From CAZOKZ01 sp964580585 (GTDB lineage: Bacteria > Sumerlaeota > Sumerlaeia > SLMS01 > JAHLLQ01), in assembly GCA_964580585.1 (NCBI GenBank), contig CAZOKZ010000021.1, positions 1 to 61,724 of the forward strand: a DNA stretch of 61,724 bases. The letters run 5' to 3'. Position numbers and translations under genes: made by a program. Of the stretch, positions 51,584 to 60,261 are shown piece by piece (the first letter of the stretch is position 1; every line of letters starts with the position of its first letter). The notes below the pieces were generated by a model that saw only the letters and a list, made by a program, of their open reading frames with translations, had not been told where the DNA came from and made no database searches.

Positions 51584-52081
51584 ATGAAATCCACCATTCG
51601 AATATCTTTAGGCGCAATGGGTCTGGCGGCGGTCTTGACCGTCGGCGCAGCCGCCCAAAGCGTTGTTTACGTCATCCCGTCCGAAGCCGACATTCGCGGC
51701 GGCACGGGCCTGGGCGGGCCAACAGTCGCCACCGTGACGCGCGGCACGGCGCTTACCGTGGTCGAAGCGTCCCGCCTGCGCTATCTGGTGCGCACGCCCG
51801 ACGGAAAAGAGGGCTATATCACCGCCCGCCAGGTTCAGGAAGCCCCGCCCGAACAAAAAAAGGGGCTGGGCGGCTTAATTAAAGACGACCGCGATGTGGC
51901 GGAAATGCGCACGGCAGCCACGAACCGAGGACTGGTTGGCGACGAAGCCAAATCCATGGCTGAATCCGAAGGCCTCAATCCCGCCGTTGTCGAATCCGTC
52001 CAGGCGATGGAAGACCTCGCCGTCCATATCAGCGACGCCGAAGTCGATCGCTTCATGCTCCAGGGAGGGCTCAACCCATGA
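51584..52081 (+). CDS. Exported protein with bacterial SH3-like domain
   Basis: A 165-residue protein: Sec signal (ISLGAMGLAAVLTVGAAAQS, cleavage ~residue 25), then an SH3_3-like fold (VYVIPSEADIRGGTGLGGPTVATVTRGTALTVVEASRLRYLVRT split by loops; DGKEGYITARQV) and a helical C-terminal part. GAGGA 6 nt before ATG. Its stop overlaps the M48 protease start (ATGA), implying a functional pair in the periplasm, where the SH3 domain could bind peptidoglycan or present substrates. Confidence 0.82.
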   Translation: MKSTIRISLGAMGLAAVLTVGAAAQSVVYVIPSEADIRGGTGLGGPTVATVTRGTALTVVEASRLRYLVRTPDGKEGYITARQVQEAPPEQKKGLGGLIKDDRDVAEMRTAATNRGLVGDEAKSMAESEGLNPAVVESVQAMEDLAVHISDAEVDRFMLQGGLNP

Positions 52082-52986
52082 AAACGCGTTATTGGATGAA
52101 CCTGCTCGCCGCCACCGGACTTGCTTCGATCTCGGTTTTTCATCTTGGTTGCCAAGGAAGCGGGATCAGCGGCACCGACTTTACCCAGGCCGTACACACC
52201 GGGGTGCTTCTCGCCACCGAAGACGAGGAAAAAGCCCAGCGCTACAGCAATGTGGCCTCGGAATTCAGCGGAGCCGCCAGCGCCATTACGCCCGAAACCG
52301 AAGCCAAACTCGGCGAAGGCGTCGCCTTGCAGGCTTTTGCGCAAATTGGCCAACGTCACCAAAACGAACAACTCCAACGCTACGTCAATCTCGTTGGGCG
52401 AAGTCTCGTTCGCCAGAGCCCACGCCCCGACCTGCTGTACTCCTTTGCCGTCATTGACAGCGACGCCCCAAACGCCTTTGCCGGGCCGGGTGGATACATC
52501 TTCGTTACCACGGGCGCGCTCAAGTTGATGGAAAACGAATCCGAGCTGGCCGGTGTGCTGGCGCATGAAATTGCCCACGTCAGCGAAAAACACATGCTGA
52601 AAACCTACAAGCAGGGGCAGTGGATCAATTTCGGCAAAGCCGTCGCCGAAGCCAAAGACGAAGAAAAAACCAAATATTTCGATATGGTTGATCAGGCCAC
52701 GGACACCTTGTTCGACCGGGGACTCGATCAACGCTTTGAATACGAAGCCGATTCCGTTGGGATGGAAATCGCCGCTCTGACCGGTTACGACCCACGCGGG
52801 ATCATCACATTTCTCCAGAAGCTTCAGTATGTCACGGGCGAAACCGGCGGTTGGCTTCGCACGCACCCGAGCTCTGCCTCGCGGCTCCAAAAACTAGGCA
52901 CCAAACTGTCGGTCGATCTGGGAAATTCCACCGGAGTGGTGCAGCGAGACCGCTTCCAGTCCATCGTTCCCGTCGCGCTCCAATAA
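52078..52986 (+). CDS. M48-family metalloprotease lipoprotein
   Basis: A 302-residue protein with lipobox FHLGC (Cys25), catalytic HEIAH at 163-167 within ELAGVLAHEIAHVSEKHM, third ligand Glu in RFEYEADSVGMEIAALTGYDP, and the family's NAFAGPGGYIFVTTGAL. This is the BepA/LoiP type of periplasmic zinc protease that degrades misassembled outer-membrane proteins. Translationally coupled to the SH3-domain gene and followed by a terminator at 53020. Confidence 0.93.
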   Translation: MKTRYWMNLLAATGLASISVFHLGCQGSGISGTDFTQAVHTGVLLATEDEEKAQRYSNVASEFSGAASAITPETEAKLGEGVALQAFAQIGQRHQNEQLQRYVNLVGRSLVRQSPRPDLLYSFAVIDSDAPNAFAGPGGYIFVTTGALKLMENESELAGVLAHEIAHVSEKHMLKTYKQGQWINFGKAVAEAKDEEKTKYFDMVDQATDTLFDRGLDQRFEYEADSVGMEIAALTGYDPRGIITFLQKLQYVTGETGGWLRTHPSSASRLQKLGTKLSVDLGNSTGVVQRDRFQSIVPVALQ

Positions 52987-53019
52987 CCCCTGTCATTTCC
53001 CAATCCGCTGTGATTTCTT

Positions 53020-53053
53020 GCCGGAAGGTTTCTAACTTTCCGGCTTTTCTTTT
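53020..53053 (+). terminator. Intrinsic terminator after the M48 protease gene
   Basis: GCCGGAA (53020-53026) / TTCCGGC (53038-53044) stem followed by TTTTCTTTT, 34 nt after the stop codon. Confidence 0.88.
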
Positions 53054-53578
53054 AAATTTCCAATCGTTGAACTAAGCCCCAAAACCGAAAAAACGGTCCG
53101 ATCGGTCAAAAATCGGGACGACAGAACTTAAAAATGCCCCAAATCGGTCCCTAAACCTGTTTAATCGCTTGCGGGGTTGCCTCCTTTTAAGGAAGACTGA
53201 ACGTAAGCTGAACGCTACCATGATGTAAATTTCACGCAAGAGGTCCAAAAAACACGGAAATAGAACTTCACCGGACAATTATTCTTGCCTGGTAAACGGT
53301 AAATCCCGCGTTAAACCGCTTCGCAAGCGCTCCAAGGCGTGTTGCGAAACCCGTTTCAACCGGCTACTGCAAGGCAACGAGAAACTAACAAGGGAAACCG
53401 TTCCAAAACGGAGTGAGAATTCGGTGAGTTTGGCGTTGACAATCCGTGCGCGTGCTTGGTAGCGCATCACAGCCTGTGGAAAATGTACCTCGGAATTTCG
53501 CGATGCTTTCAGCCCAAAGTACGTCGAGAACGAGGGTAAATTTCGATTCACCTTAGTAAGAAAAAGGAGTCAAAGCAT
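53054..53578. promoter_or_regulatory. Long gene-free leader before the secreted two-repeat protein
   Basis: About 525 nt without a credible gene. A TTGACA hexamer occurs at 53436-53441 but no good -10 is at the right spacing. Short symmetric bits (CCGATCGG at 53098-53105; AACGG/CCGTT segments around 53290-53410) could fold. It may hold a long 5' leader or an unrecognised small RNA. Confidence 0.35.
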
Positions 53579-54298
53579 ATGAAAAAGCAATTTTGCAAGG
53601 CAGTACTTGCAATTGGCGTTGTTGGTTTGAGCACTTTTGCAATTGCTCAACCATTCTATGTCCGTGGCGATTTTAACGGTTACGGAACCACCGATCAACT
53701 GCTGGATGACGGTGTTCCGCCCGATGCCGCTGCTGCTGACGGTATCTATACAGTGGACGTCGCTGGCATCGGTTCCGCCGGAACATGGAAAGCGGCTGAC
53801 GCTAGCTGGACGGTCCAATATCCAGCGTCTGGCACAGCAAACACCCATTACCCCGCCGGCAATGTCACTTTCTACTATGACACAGTCCAAAGCCTCGCTT
53901 ACACCTCTCCAATCTTGACGCGTACTTCCTACACCGCTGTGGGATCCTTCACAAGTGAAGCCGGCGGCAGCGATTGGACCCCTGGCGATACCAATTTCAA
54001 TCTGGCCGACGACGGCGTTGCTCCCGACGTCTCCGCCGCTGACGGTATCTACTCGATTGAAGTTATGATCGACACGATCGGCACGAATTACGAGTACAAG
54101 ATTGCCACGGAAGGTACCTGGAACGACTTCCAGTTCGGTGCTGATGGCTTCCACAACAACGCCTCGACCATATTTTTTGACACGACTGTCGTGAATGAGC
54201 TTGTCAACTTCTACGTTGACACCAACATTAACTCTATCGCCGTAGTTCCCAGCGGCGTTGCGGAAGTTGACGACTGGATGCTGTTGAACGAAATCTAA
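53579..54298 (+). CDS. Secreted protein with two CBM48/E-set-like repeats and C-terminal tag
   Basis: A 239-residue exported protein. Signal peptide to ~residue 23 (AIGVVGLSTFAIAQ). Two repeats follow: FYVRGDFNGYGTTDQLLDDG..PDAAAADGIYTVDVAGIGSAGTWKAADAS and YTAVGSFTSEAGGSDWTPGDTNFNLADDG..PDVSAADGIYSIEVMIDTIGTNYEYKIATEG. VRGDFNGY and YEYKIATEG recall AMPK/CBM48-type glycan-binding E-set folds. The C-terminus is PSGVAEVDDWMLLNEI, closely like the Kelch protein end. AAGGAGT 9 nt before ATG and a strong terminator after; likely an abundant, independently expressed surface protein. Confidence 0.83.
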   Translation: MKKQFCKAVLAIGVVGLSTFAIAQPFYVRGDFNGYGTTDQLLDDGVPPDAAAADGIYTVDVAGIGSAGTWKAADASWTVQYPASGTANTHYPAGNVTFYYDTVQSLAYTSPILTRTSYTAVGSFTSEAGGSDWTPGDTNFNLADDGVAPDVSAADGIYSIEVMIDTIGTNYEYKIATEGTWNDFQFGADGFHNNASTIFFDTTVVNELVNFYVDTNINSIAVVPSGVAEVDDWMLLNEI

Positions 54299-54329
54299 TC
54301 GTTCGCTGTATTCCCCTTGCTTATCACGA

Positions 54330-54353
54330 GGAGAGAGCGTTTTCGCTCTCTCC

Positions 54354-54360
<7 letters not shown>
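54330..54360 (+). terminator. Strong intrinsic terminator after the secreted protein gene
   Basis: Perfect 10-bp stem GGAGAGAGCG / CGCTCTCTCC with TTTT loop and T7 tail, 31 nt past the stop. Confidence 0.97.
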
Positions 54361-54785
<425 letters not shown>

Positions 54786-54885
54786 AACCAAATCCGTGTT
54801 GAGAATAGCTCGTTAGCTCTCGCATACTATCGGCGCTCGAGCGCTGGGGGCTCCTGCCTTTGTTTTTCACATCTCAGGGAAGAAA

Positions 54886-55722
54886 ATGGACCGGATCAGT
54901 ATCTTACTTACCGATATGCCGGGCGACTTGCCAATGGAAGTCGCCAATGTCGTTTTATCGCCCGCTTATCAGGACCGTTTTCGTCTGCTCGACCAGGCGC
55001 TGGCGGGGGCTCATGCTGTCCAGCCTTCGTTGGAAATCACGCACCAGACGCTGACCTTGCTGGGCGAGGAAGAACGCGCCCAATTGACTGTTGTTCCCGG
55101 AACGATTGCCGTTGGAATTTGCACACCGGACGCCGCGCCGCCCCTGGTTGAATTTCTGGCTGGAAGGGGTATTTCCTTTGTTTTGTCCACGGCGTTTGAG
55201 ACTGCTCCGGAAATTGAAAAACTGATCCGGAAATCTGCGGTTTGCGGGGTTCTTGCCCCGAATCTCGCTGTTCCCACCGTGCTTATCGACTTGATTTTAA
55301 ACGAAGCCGCCGAGCGTTATCCGGGCATTTTCGCGGGCTATCAATTTGGCCTGTTGGAGTCCTTCCACGGCCCGTTGGTGGACGAAGCGTACTCCAGCCG
55401 TCCGCAATTGTCCTGTTTTTCCCGACTGGGCTTGCCCGTCAAACCCACATCGATTAAGCAAATCCGCGACGCCGACGTGCAACATCGCCAACTCAGCGTG
55501 CCGTCTGTTCACCTGACCAACCATGCGTACCGGTTTCTCGAGGTCGCATCGACCAATGGCGATGTGCGGTTTGAATTTGGCCAGCGCGTACACGGCGTGA
55601 CCGTTTATGCCGAGGGCGCATTGACGGCGGCTGAATTTTTGGTGCGGTGTTTGCAGGAGAACCAAAACGGCAAGCTTTACACGATGCGCGATGTCGTCGC
55701 CGCGCTGCCATTCAGCGACTGA
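54886..55722 (+). CDS. Plant-type dihydrodipicolinate reductase (DapB)-like protein with altered active site
   Basis: A 278-residue protein colinear with plant-type DapB2: VVPGTIAVGICTPDAAPPLVEFL, ISFVLSTAFE, RYPGIFAGYQFGLLESF, then the distinctive C-terminus DVRFEFGQRVHGVTVYAEG and GKLYTMRDVVAALP. The N-terminal nucleotide loop is ILLTDMPGDLPMEV, not a clear GxxGxxG, and the catalytic ESHxxxKxDTSGTA block reads ESFHGPLVDEAYSSR (158-172), so the catalytic Lys and GT are missing. It may bind a nucleotide without being a working reductase, or have a new substrate. Followed 30 nt later by def. Confidence 0.78.
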   Translation: MDRISILLTDMPGDLPMEVANVVLSPAYQDRFRLLDQALAGAHAVQPSLEITHQTLTLLGEEERAQLTVVPGTIAVGICTPDAAPPLVEFLAGRGISFVLSTAFETAPEIEKLIRKSAVCGVLAPNLAVPTVLIDLILNEAAERYPGIFAGYQFGLLESFHGPLVDEAYSSRPQLSCFSRLGLPVKPTSIKQIRDADVQHRQLSVPSVHLTNHAYRFLEVASTNGDVRFEFGQRVHGVTVYAEGALTAAEFLVRCLQENQNGKLYTMRDVVAALPFSD

Positions 55723-55752
55723 AATCGACTCTTCTCCAAGGATTTTGTTTCC

Positions 55753-56337
55753 ATGACGGTGCTGGAAATCTGTAAATATGGCGACCCGGTTTTGCGGGAG
55801 AAAGCCCAACCCATTCGGGAAATTACCGACGAACTGCGCCAATTGGCTGCCGACATGGGAGACACCATGTACAGCGCGGGCGGCATCGGTCTTGCCGGAA
55901 ATCAAGTCGGCGTGCTTCAGCGCATCCTGGTGATTGATATCACCGATTCCGACGAGCGCCGCGAATCCGGTAAACGCCAACCACCCCGCCAGAAGAACCT
56001 GGAAGTTTACCTGAACGCGGAAATTCTCAGCGCCAGCGACGAGGACGCGCCTTACAACGAAGGCTGCCTGTCCATCCCGGTGCTCGAAGGCGAAGTGTAT
56101 CGTCCCGTGCGGATCAAAATGCGCTGGATGGATTTAGAGGGCCAGACGCACGAGGCCGAATTCGACGATCTGCGCGCCCGCGTGCTCCAACACGAAATCG
56201 ATCACCTCGACGGTGTTCTGTTCATCGATCACATCGGGGCAATTGCGCGTCGGATGATGGCGGGAAAACTGAACAAAATGAAAAAAGAAACTCTTGCGCG
56301 GTTGGAAGAAAAAGCCGGGCAGGCATCCAACGTCTAA
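55753..56337 (+). CDS. def: Peptide deformylase
   Basis: A 194-residue metalloenzyme removing N-formyl groups from nascent proteins. Motif 1 GIGLAGNQVG (44-53; canonical GxGLAAxQ with Gly for the second Ala), motif 2 EGCLS (103-107, metal Cys105), motif 3 HEIDH (147-151). C-terminal basic helix typical of ribosome docking. AAGGA ~9 nt before ATG. Its stop abuts the stop of the convergent glycosyltransferase with no bases between. Confidence 0.97.
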   Translation: MTVLEICKYGDPVLREKAQPIREITDELRQLAADMGDTMYSAGGIGLAGNQVGVLQRILVIDITDSDERRESGKRQPPRQKNLEVYLNAEILSASDEDAPYNEGCLSIPVLEGEVYRPVRIKMRWMDLEGQTHEAEFDDLRARVLQHEIDHLDGVLFIDHIGAIARRMMAGKLNKMKKETLARLEEKAGQASNV

Positions 56338-57456
56338 TCACAACATCGCGCAAATTTCGCGTTCCATCTCGCGCAAGCGCACGCCCCACGTTTGCCGGCG
56401 GGCGAGAGCGATCCGTTGTTCGCGCATTACGCCGTTATCGGCCAGCGCTCGTTCAATGGCTGCGATCCACTGCTTTGGTTTTTCCGCCAGGTACACCGCG
56501 GGTTCGTAAGGCAGCAACGACGGCAACGGAGACGCCACCACGGGTTTGCCGGTGGCGAGGTATTCGAAGAATTTCAACGGAAAGACCGCTCGCGTGGCCT
56601 TGTTGCGCACGTAGGGGATGATCAACACGTCGGCTTCGTGCAAGTACGCGGGCAATTGTTCGTACGCCACATGCCCAAGTACTTCCACGTTGGGCAAGGC
56701 GTTCAGTCGCCGCATCAACGCGCCCGAATCCGCGCCTTCCCACGGTGGTCCGATCAGCACAAACGACCAGTCGCGGCGTTCCGCCGCCAGCGTAACGATC
56801 AGCCCGAGATCCACCTTGTGTGGCGCCAGATTGCCGCTGAAGACAACACGCGGAGGACGCATTGTTCGCAGGCTCTCGAAACGTTTGTCCGAGACGTTTG
56901 GCGTGGCTTTCGAAAAATGCCGGAAATCCGCAACATTGTGCAAATAAAGGGCTCGCGGATTGATGGCCTTGGCGCGGTCGTGCAAACTGCGTTCGGTGCA
57001 AAACACGCAATCCGCCCGTGCCAGCAAACGTCGTTCGGCTTCCGCGATGGCGCGCGCATTCGCACCCGGCACGGCCGATAAATCGTCCACCATGTGATAA
57101 ACAACCGCGCGTGGTTGAATCAAATCCAGCAAATACACGGCGTAGGGTGAATACACCCATGCGATGGGGTTGGGGAAACGCGCTAACGTCGCACCCGTTT
57201 GGGCGCGAAACGCTGCTCGATTGGCTGCGCGTGCCAGAGGAGTGTCCCACGCGGGGCGCACCAATGGCGAGAGCGTCCACAGATGACTTTCGCGGCGCCG
57301 AGGCCCCTCGAATCCACGCCGTACACGTCGTGCAATGCGCCGCACGTCGGTTCCAGAACCCAAACGCGGCGTGCGTGTTCCCAGCGTTTCCAGGTAAAGA
57401 ACCCGGTTACGGCGTGCCAGACGCTTCATCAACTGATGTTTGTTTGTTGGCAGCAA
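56338..57456 (-). CDS. GT-B glycosyltransferase (GT1/GT4-like), start codon uncertain
   Basis: At least 372 residues. GT-B features: VVYHMVDDLSAVPGA, RADCVFCTERSLHDRA, VVFSGNLAPHKVDLGLI, WSFVLIGPPWEG, VEVLGHVAYEQLPAYLHEADVLIIPYV, and donor-site FPLKFFEYLATGKPVVASPLPSL. The TTG at 57456 is the first recognised start, but in-frame codons upstream (to ~57503) encode NIVCFSTADWDTLLPTNKHQ, which matches the usual N-terminal strand and acceptor loop of this group, without any ATG/GTG/TTG in that stretch. Real start may be a rare codon or there is a frameshift. Probably makes a surface glycan. Confidence 0.85.
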   Translation of the reverse strand: MLPTNKHQLMKRLARRNRVLYLETLGTRTPRLGSGTDVRRIARRVRRGFEGPRRRESHLWTLSPLVRPAWDTPLARAANRAAFRAQTGATLARFPNPIAWVYSPYAVYLLDLIQPRAVVYHMVDDLSAVPGANARAIAEAERRLLARADCVFCTERSLHDRAKAINPRALYLHNVADFRHFSKATPNVSDKRFESLRTMRPPRVVFSGNLAPHKVDLGLIVTLAAERRDWSFVLIGPPWEGADSGALMRRLNALPNVEVLGHVAYEQLPAYLHEADVLIIPYVRNKATRAVFPLKFFEYLATGKPVVASPLPSLLPYEPAVYLAEKPKQWIAAIERALADNGVMREQRIALARRQTWGVRLREMEREICAML

Positions 57457-57803
57457 CGTATCCCAGTCTGCTGTCGAAAAGCAGACGATATTTTGCCGGA
57501 TCAGCCGGGCGTTGTCGTTGGACGGTTCGATGGGAGAGGTTCCTTGCCGCGCAAAAGTTGACCCGGCGATTCATGCCTTGCATGTGGTTTCGGGCAAGGA
57601 GGATTCAACAATAACCCCCGGCAACCTTTTGGAATCGCCGGGGGATGCAGCTGTTTGTTGGAGCGGAAAGGGCGTCGCCCGCCAAGAGTTGTTTTTAATG
57701 TGTCTGGTCCCACCAAAAAGGCGGAACTCTTGCGCCAATGTTACCCAGCGTGACGACGTTTTCTCCCTTTCCGTGTACATTCAAGGTAGCCGCGATGCTT
57801 TCT
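57457..57803. other. Spacer with perfect GC hairpin
   Basis: About 350 nt that includes the likely hidden 5' end of the glycosyltransferase gene (to ~57503-57560). CCCCCGGC (57615-57622) / GCCGGGGG (57637-57644) forms an 8-bp hairpin; on the minus strand it is followed by TTATTGTTG, so it may be a weak terminator of the GxxExxY transcript. Nothing else recognised. Confidence 0.55.
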
Positions 57804-58223
57804 TCAGGCAACCTGAATTCGCTTAATTCCGTAGATCATTTGATGCACATTGAAATTGATCAGAAGACCCATGATCAACTTGGTGGCTTTCAGATAAGAC
57901 ATCATTTTGGCCGAGTGCAAATTGTTCAATGCGTCACACGCCATCAGATCGACGAGAACGTCTTGCCCAATCAGCAAATCCAACTTTTGTTCGCCAACAA
58001 AACGGCCTTTATAATGCACTGCCAACACCGGATTGCGCGTAAACGGCACCCCGCACATCGCCATCTCGTCGCAAAGCGCCTCCGCATACACCTGCTCGCC
58101 ATACCCGGGCCCGAGCAAACGATGCACTTCGCTGGCGGCTTGAATGACGGCGGTCGAATGGATTTCTGCCGCTCCGTGGGGGTCCATCCAGTTGAGATAT
58201 TTTTTTGGCGGGAGGGCGCTCAT
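57804..58223 (-). CDS. GxxExxY protein
   Basis: A 139-residue protein of the GxxExxY family, named for LGPGYGEQVYAEAL (residues ~37-50). Also present are FVGEQKLDLLIGQDVLVDLMA and the terminal LLINFNVHQMIYGIKRI. The Glu/Asp/Gln-Lys pattern resembles a PD-(D/E)XK nuclease-like core, but function is not established; these genes are often scattered in multiple copies in environmental bacteria. Strong AGGAGG 6 nt before ATG. No partner gene on the same strand. Confidence 0.92.
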   Translation of the reverse strand: MSALPPKKYLNWMDPHGAAEIHSTAVIQAASEVHRLLGPGYGEQVYAEALCDEMAMCGVPFTRNPVLAVHYKGRFVGEQKLDLLIGQDVLVDLMACDALNNLHSAKMMSYLKATKLIMGLLINFNVHQMIYGIKRIQVA

Positions 58224-58504
58224 GATAACCTCCTGGAAAAGTCCTTTGCACTGTAGGAAAGTTTGGGCGAAAAAGGGTCAATCCGTCAACTGTTTTGAAG
58301 CCCATATGCGATAACAAGTATCTAATGATATTCAGAATCCATTTGGGTATAGTTTGCCTTGCCAGTTCAGTGCCCCCGGGTGTTAGTCTTTAGTTCGCGG
58401 CTTGTTGGGATGCGATTGACGATACCTTGGAAAAGGACCACAATAGATCAAGCCGTCTGATATCAGGCACACCTATCGATTTGTGCAACTAAGGGTTGAA
58501 TGGT

Positions 58505-59812
58505 ATGAAAGTGGGTTTTCACGACCAGCTACTTTGTTGGAAGTATCGCCCGGAGGATGATGGAGGGGCCAGCGCCTCGCCCGAGGAGCAGGCAAAGGAA
58601 GAGGCCTACCTGAGCAAACTGGCGAATTCCGTTCTGAAAAAAACCGGGTTTCCCTATAAACAACGCGTACGCGGCACAGAACGTGAAAAAGTCGTTCCAG
58701 GCGATCCGCCGACCACGCCCGATACGAATGTGTCGAAGATGGTGGAACAACAACGCCAGTCGAAAAAAATCCTCAAGTCTTACTCAAATCCAGCCAATCA
58801 ACGCATGGTTGAACCCGATCCTCCTGCGCAGGGTTACGCCGATGTTGCACCCGACCCGCCTTCGCGTGGTTACGGTCGTGGAAATGTCATGCCTGATCCG
58901 CCGTCGCGAGGGTATGGACGCGTCGCTCCGGACTCGCCGTCCCGTGGATATGGGCGCGTGACGCCCGATCCTCCGTCCCGTGGCTATGGCCGTCAAAGCG
59001 GCGAAGTCATGCCCGACCCGCCATCGCGAGGCTACGGCCGTCAGAGCGGCGAAGTCATGCCCGATCCACCTTCGCGTGGTTTCGGAGGCCGCGTGTCGCC
59101 CGATCCACCGTCTCGCGGCTATGGTCGTGGACCGCTTGCGGACCCACCGTCACGCGATTTTTCCCATCTCTCGCCCTCCTACACCGATTCGCCGGTGTTG
59201 GGGCACGATGGAACGTTCGCTGTCGGTACTGTCCTGCGGTTCGAGGACAACAGCATTGGCATCTACAAAGACCAACGCTCCGAAAAAGACTACGAAGTCG
59301 TTTATATTTTGCAGGCAAACGGGACCGTCAAAGCCCAAGGCATTGCGCTCGATATGTACGACCTGCGTGTGATTGGCAAACTCCCCCCCGAATTCATGCT
59401 GCGTATTCAACGCCGCCAGACATGGGATCGGGATGAAATCATCTATCACCTGACCACCTTCGATTACTGCGAATACATTCCACACCCGATTCGGAAACCC
59501 GAACGCCCGGCGCCTGCTGCCTCTACACGGCCCAGCGGCGTGGTAGCCAAAGAGCCCGCAGCAGATGAGCCCGGCAAGGAAAAGAAGCTCATCATGGGGC
59601 GCTATGTTACCATCAAGTTCGGCGAAAAACAGGAATGGCAGGCAGTGTACTGGGGCGTGGATGATCTGGGTACCATCATTGCCCATCGCACACACGAGAA
59701 ATGGGCGCTGATGCACATGGATCTGCGCCGTTTCAAAGACAGCCTCACCATCGGCGACATGGCCGACCCCACGTTGCTCAGCCAAATCAGCGACGACATC
59801 TCGAAAGGCTGA
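58505..59812 (+). CDS. Protein with nine PDPPSRGYGR repeats, unknown function
   Basis: 435 residues, no signal or membrane helix. N-terminus (1-100) is charged and helical (EEQAKEEAYLSKLANSVLKKTG). Residues 103-219 contain nine units of consensus (x)PDPPSRGYGR with spacers of 0-6 residues, predicted disordered. The C-terminal ~210 residues have two similar-looking compact segments (DGTFAVGTVLRFEDNSIGIYKDQ and GRYVTIKFGEKQEWQAVYWGVDDLGTI, each followed by ...MYDLRVIG / ...MDLRRFKD), perhaps a duplicated small beta-barrel. I recognise no family. ATG 58505 is preferred over TTG 58496. Not obviously linked to the following thioesterase gene. Confidence 0.8.
   Translation: MKVGFHDQLLCWKYRPEDDGGASASPEEQAKEEAYLSKLANSVLKKTGFPYKQRVRGTEREKVVPGDPPTTPDTNVSKMVEQQRQSKKILKSYSNPANQRMVEPDPPAQGYADVAPDPPSRGYGRGNVMPDPPSRGYGRVAPDSPSRGYGRVTPDPPSRGYGRQSGEVMPDPPSRGYGRQSGEVMPDPPSRGFGGRVSPDPPSRGYGRGPLADPPSRDFSHLSPSYTDSPVLGHDGTFAVGTVLRFEDNSIGIYKDQRSEKDYEVVYILQANGTVKAQGIALDMYDLRVIGKLPPEFMLRIQRRQTWDRDEIIYHLTTFDYCEYIPHPIRKPERPAPAASTRPSGVVAKEPAADEPGKEKKLIMGRYVTIKFGEKQEWQAVYWGVDDLGTIIAHRTHEKWALMHMDLRRFKDSLTIGDMADPTLLSQISDDISKG
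58811..59161 (+). repeat. In-frame coding repeats (PDPPSRGYGR)
   Basis: Nine ~30-45-bp units; units 6 and 7 share the spacer encoding QSGEVM, indicating recent unit duplication. Third-position differences between other units show older divergence. Confidence 0.9.
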
Positions 59813-59841
59813 CAGCGCGCTACGCTTCGGCGACTCGACCC

Positions 59842-60258
59842 ATGTCCAACCACCAACTTGTAACCCACGACCATCTGATCCGCGTTGTTTATCGCGACAC
59901 GGATCAGATGGGTTTTGTTTACTACGCCAACTACTTTGTTTTTATGGAAATTGGCCGCGTTGAGCTGCTACGCGCACGCGGATGGACTTATCGCGAAATG
60001 GAAGAAGCGGGCATTCGCATTCCCGTGCTGCATGCGGATTGCGATTTCCAACGCCCTGCACGCTACGACGATCTGGTGCGTGTTCGTACGACGCTCACGC
60101 TTGTCAATCGTCTGCGAATCGAATTCGCGTACGAAATTCATTGCGACGAACGCGACGAGCTTCTCGCTACGGGAACTACCCGGCACGCATTCATGGACAA
60201 CGACGGACGCCCGCGTCGAGTGGACGCGGGCGTCGTGCAAAAACTGGGTGGGGCCTGA
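59842..60258 (+). CDS. ybgC: Acyl-CoA thioesterase, YbgC/4HBT family
   Basis: A 138-residue hot-dog thioesterase. VVYRDTDQMGFVYYANYFVFMEIGR carries the catalytic Asp (YxDTDxxGxVYHxxY pattern, here YYAN instead of YHAN) and LRARGWTYREMEEAG matches the family. Cytosolic, acting on acyl-CoA or acyl-ACP, often associated with Tol-Pal. ATG at 59842 begins the homology; the open frame from 59701 overlaps the repeat-protein gene. Ends 4 nt before the convergent gene's stop. Confidence 0.93.
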   Translation: MSNHQLVTHDHLIRVVYRDTDQMGFVYYANYFVFMEIGRVELLRARGWTYREMEEAGIRIPVLHADCDFQRPARYDDLVRVRTTLTLVNRLRIEFAYEIHCDERDELLATGTTRHAFMDNDGRPRRVDAGVVQKLGGA

Positions 60259-60261
60259 AGT

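Noticed and set aside
53436..53465. TTGACA promoter candidate before the secreted protein gene
   Set aside because: No acceptable -10 hexamer at 16-18 nt spacing.
57738..58256. 172-codon plus-strand frame opposite the GxxExxY gene
   Set aside because: It is the complement of a clearly recognised family gene with a strong ribosome site on the minus strand.
58811..59161. CRISPR-like array
   Set aside because: The repeats are in frame, degenerate and encode PDPPSRGYGR; there are no constant-length unique spacers and no cas genes.
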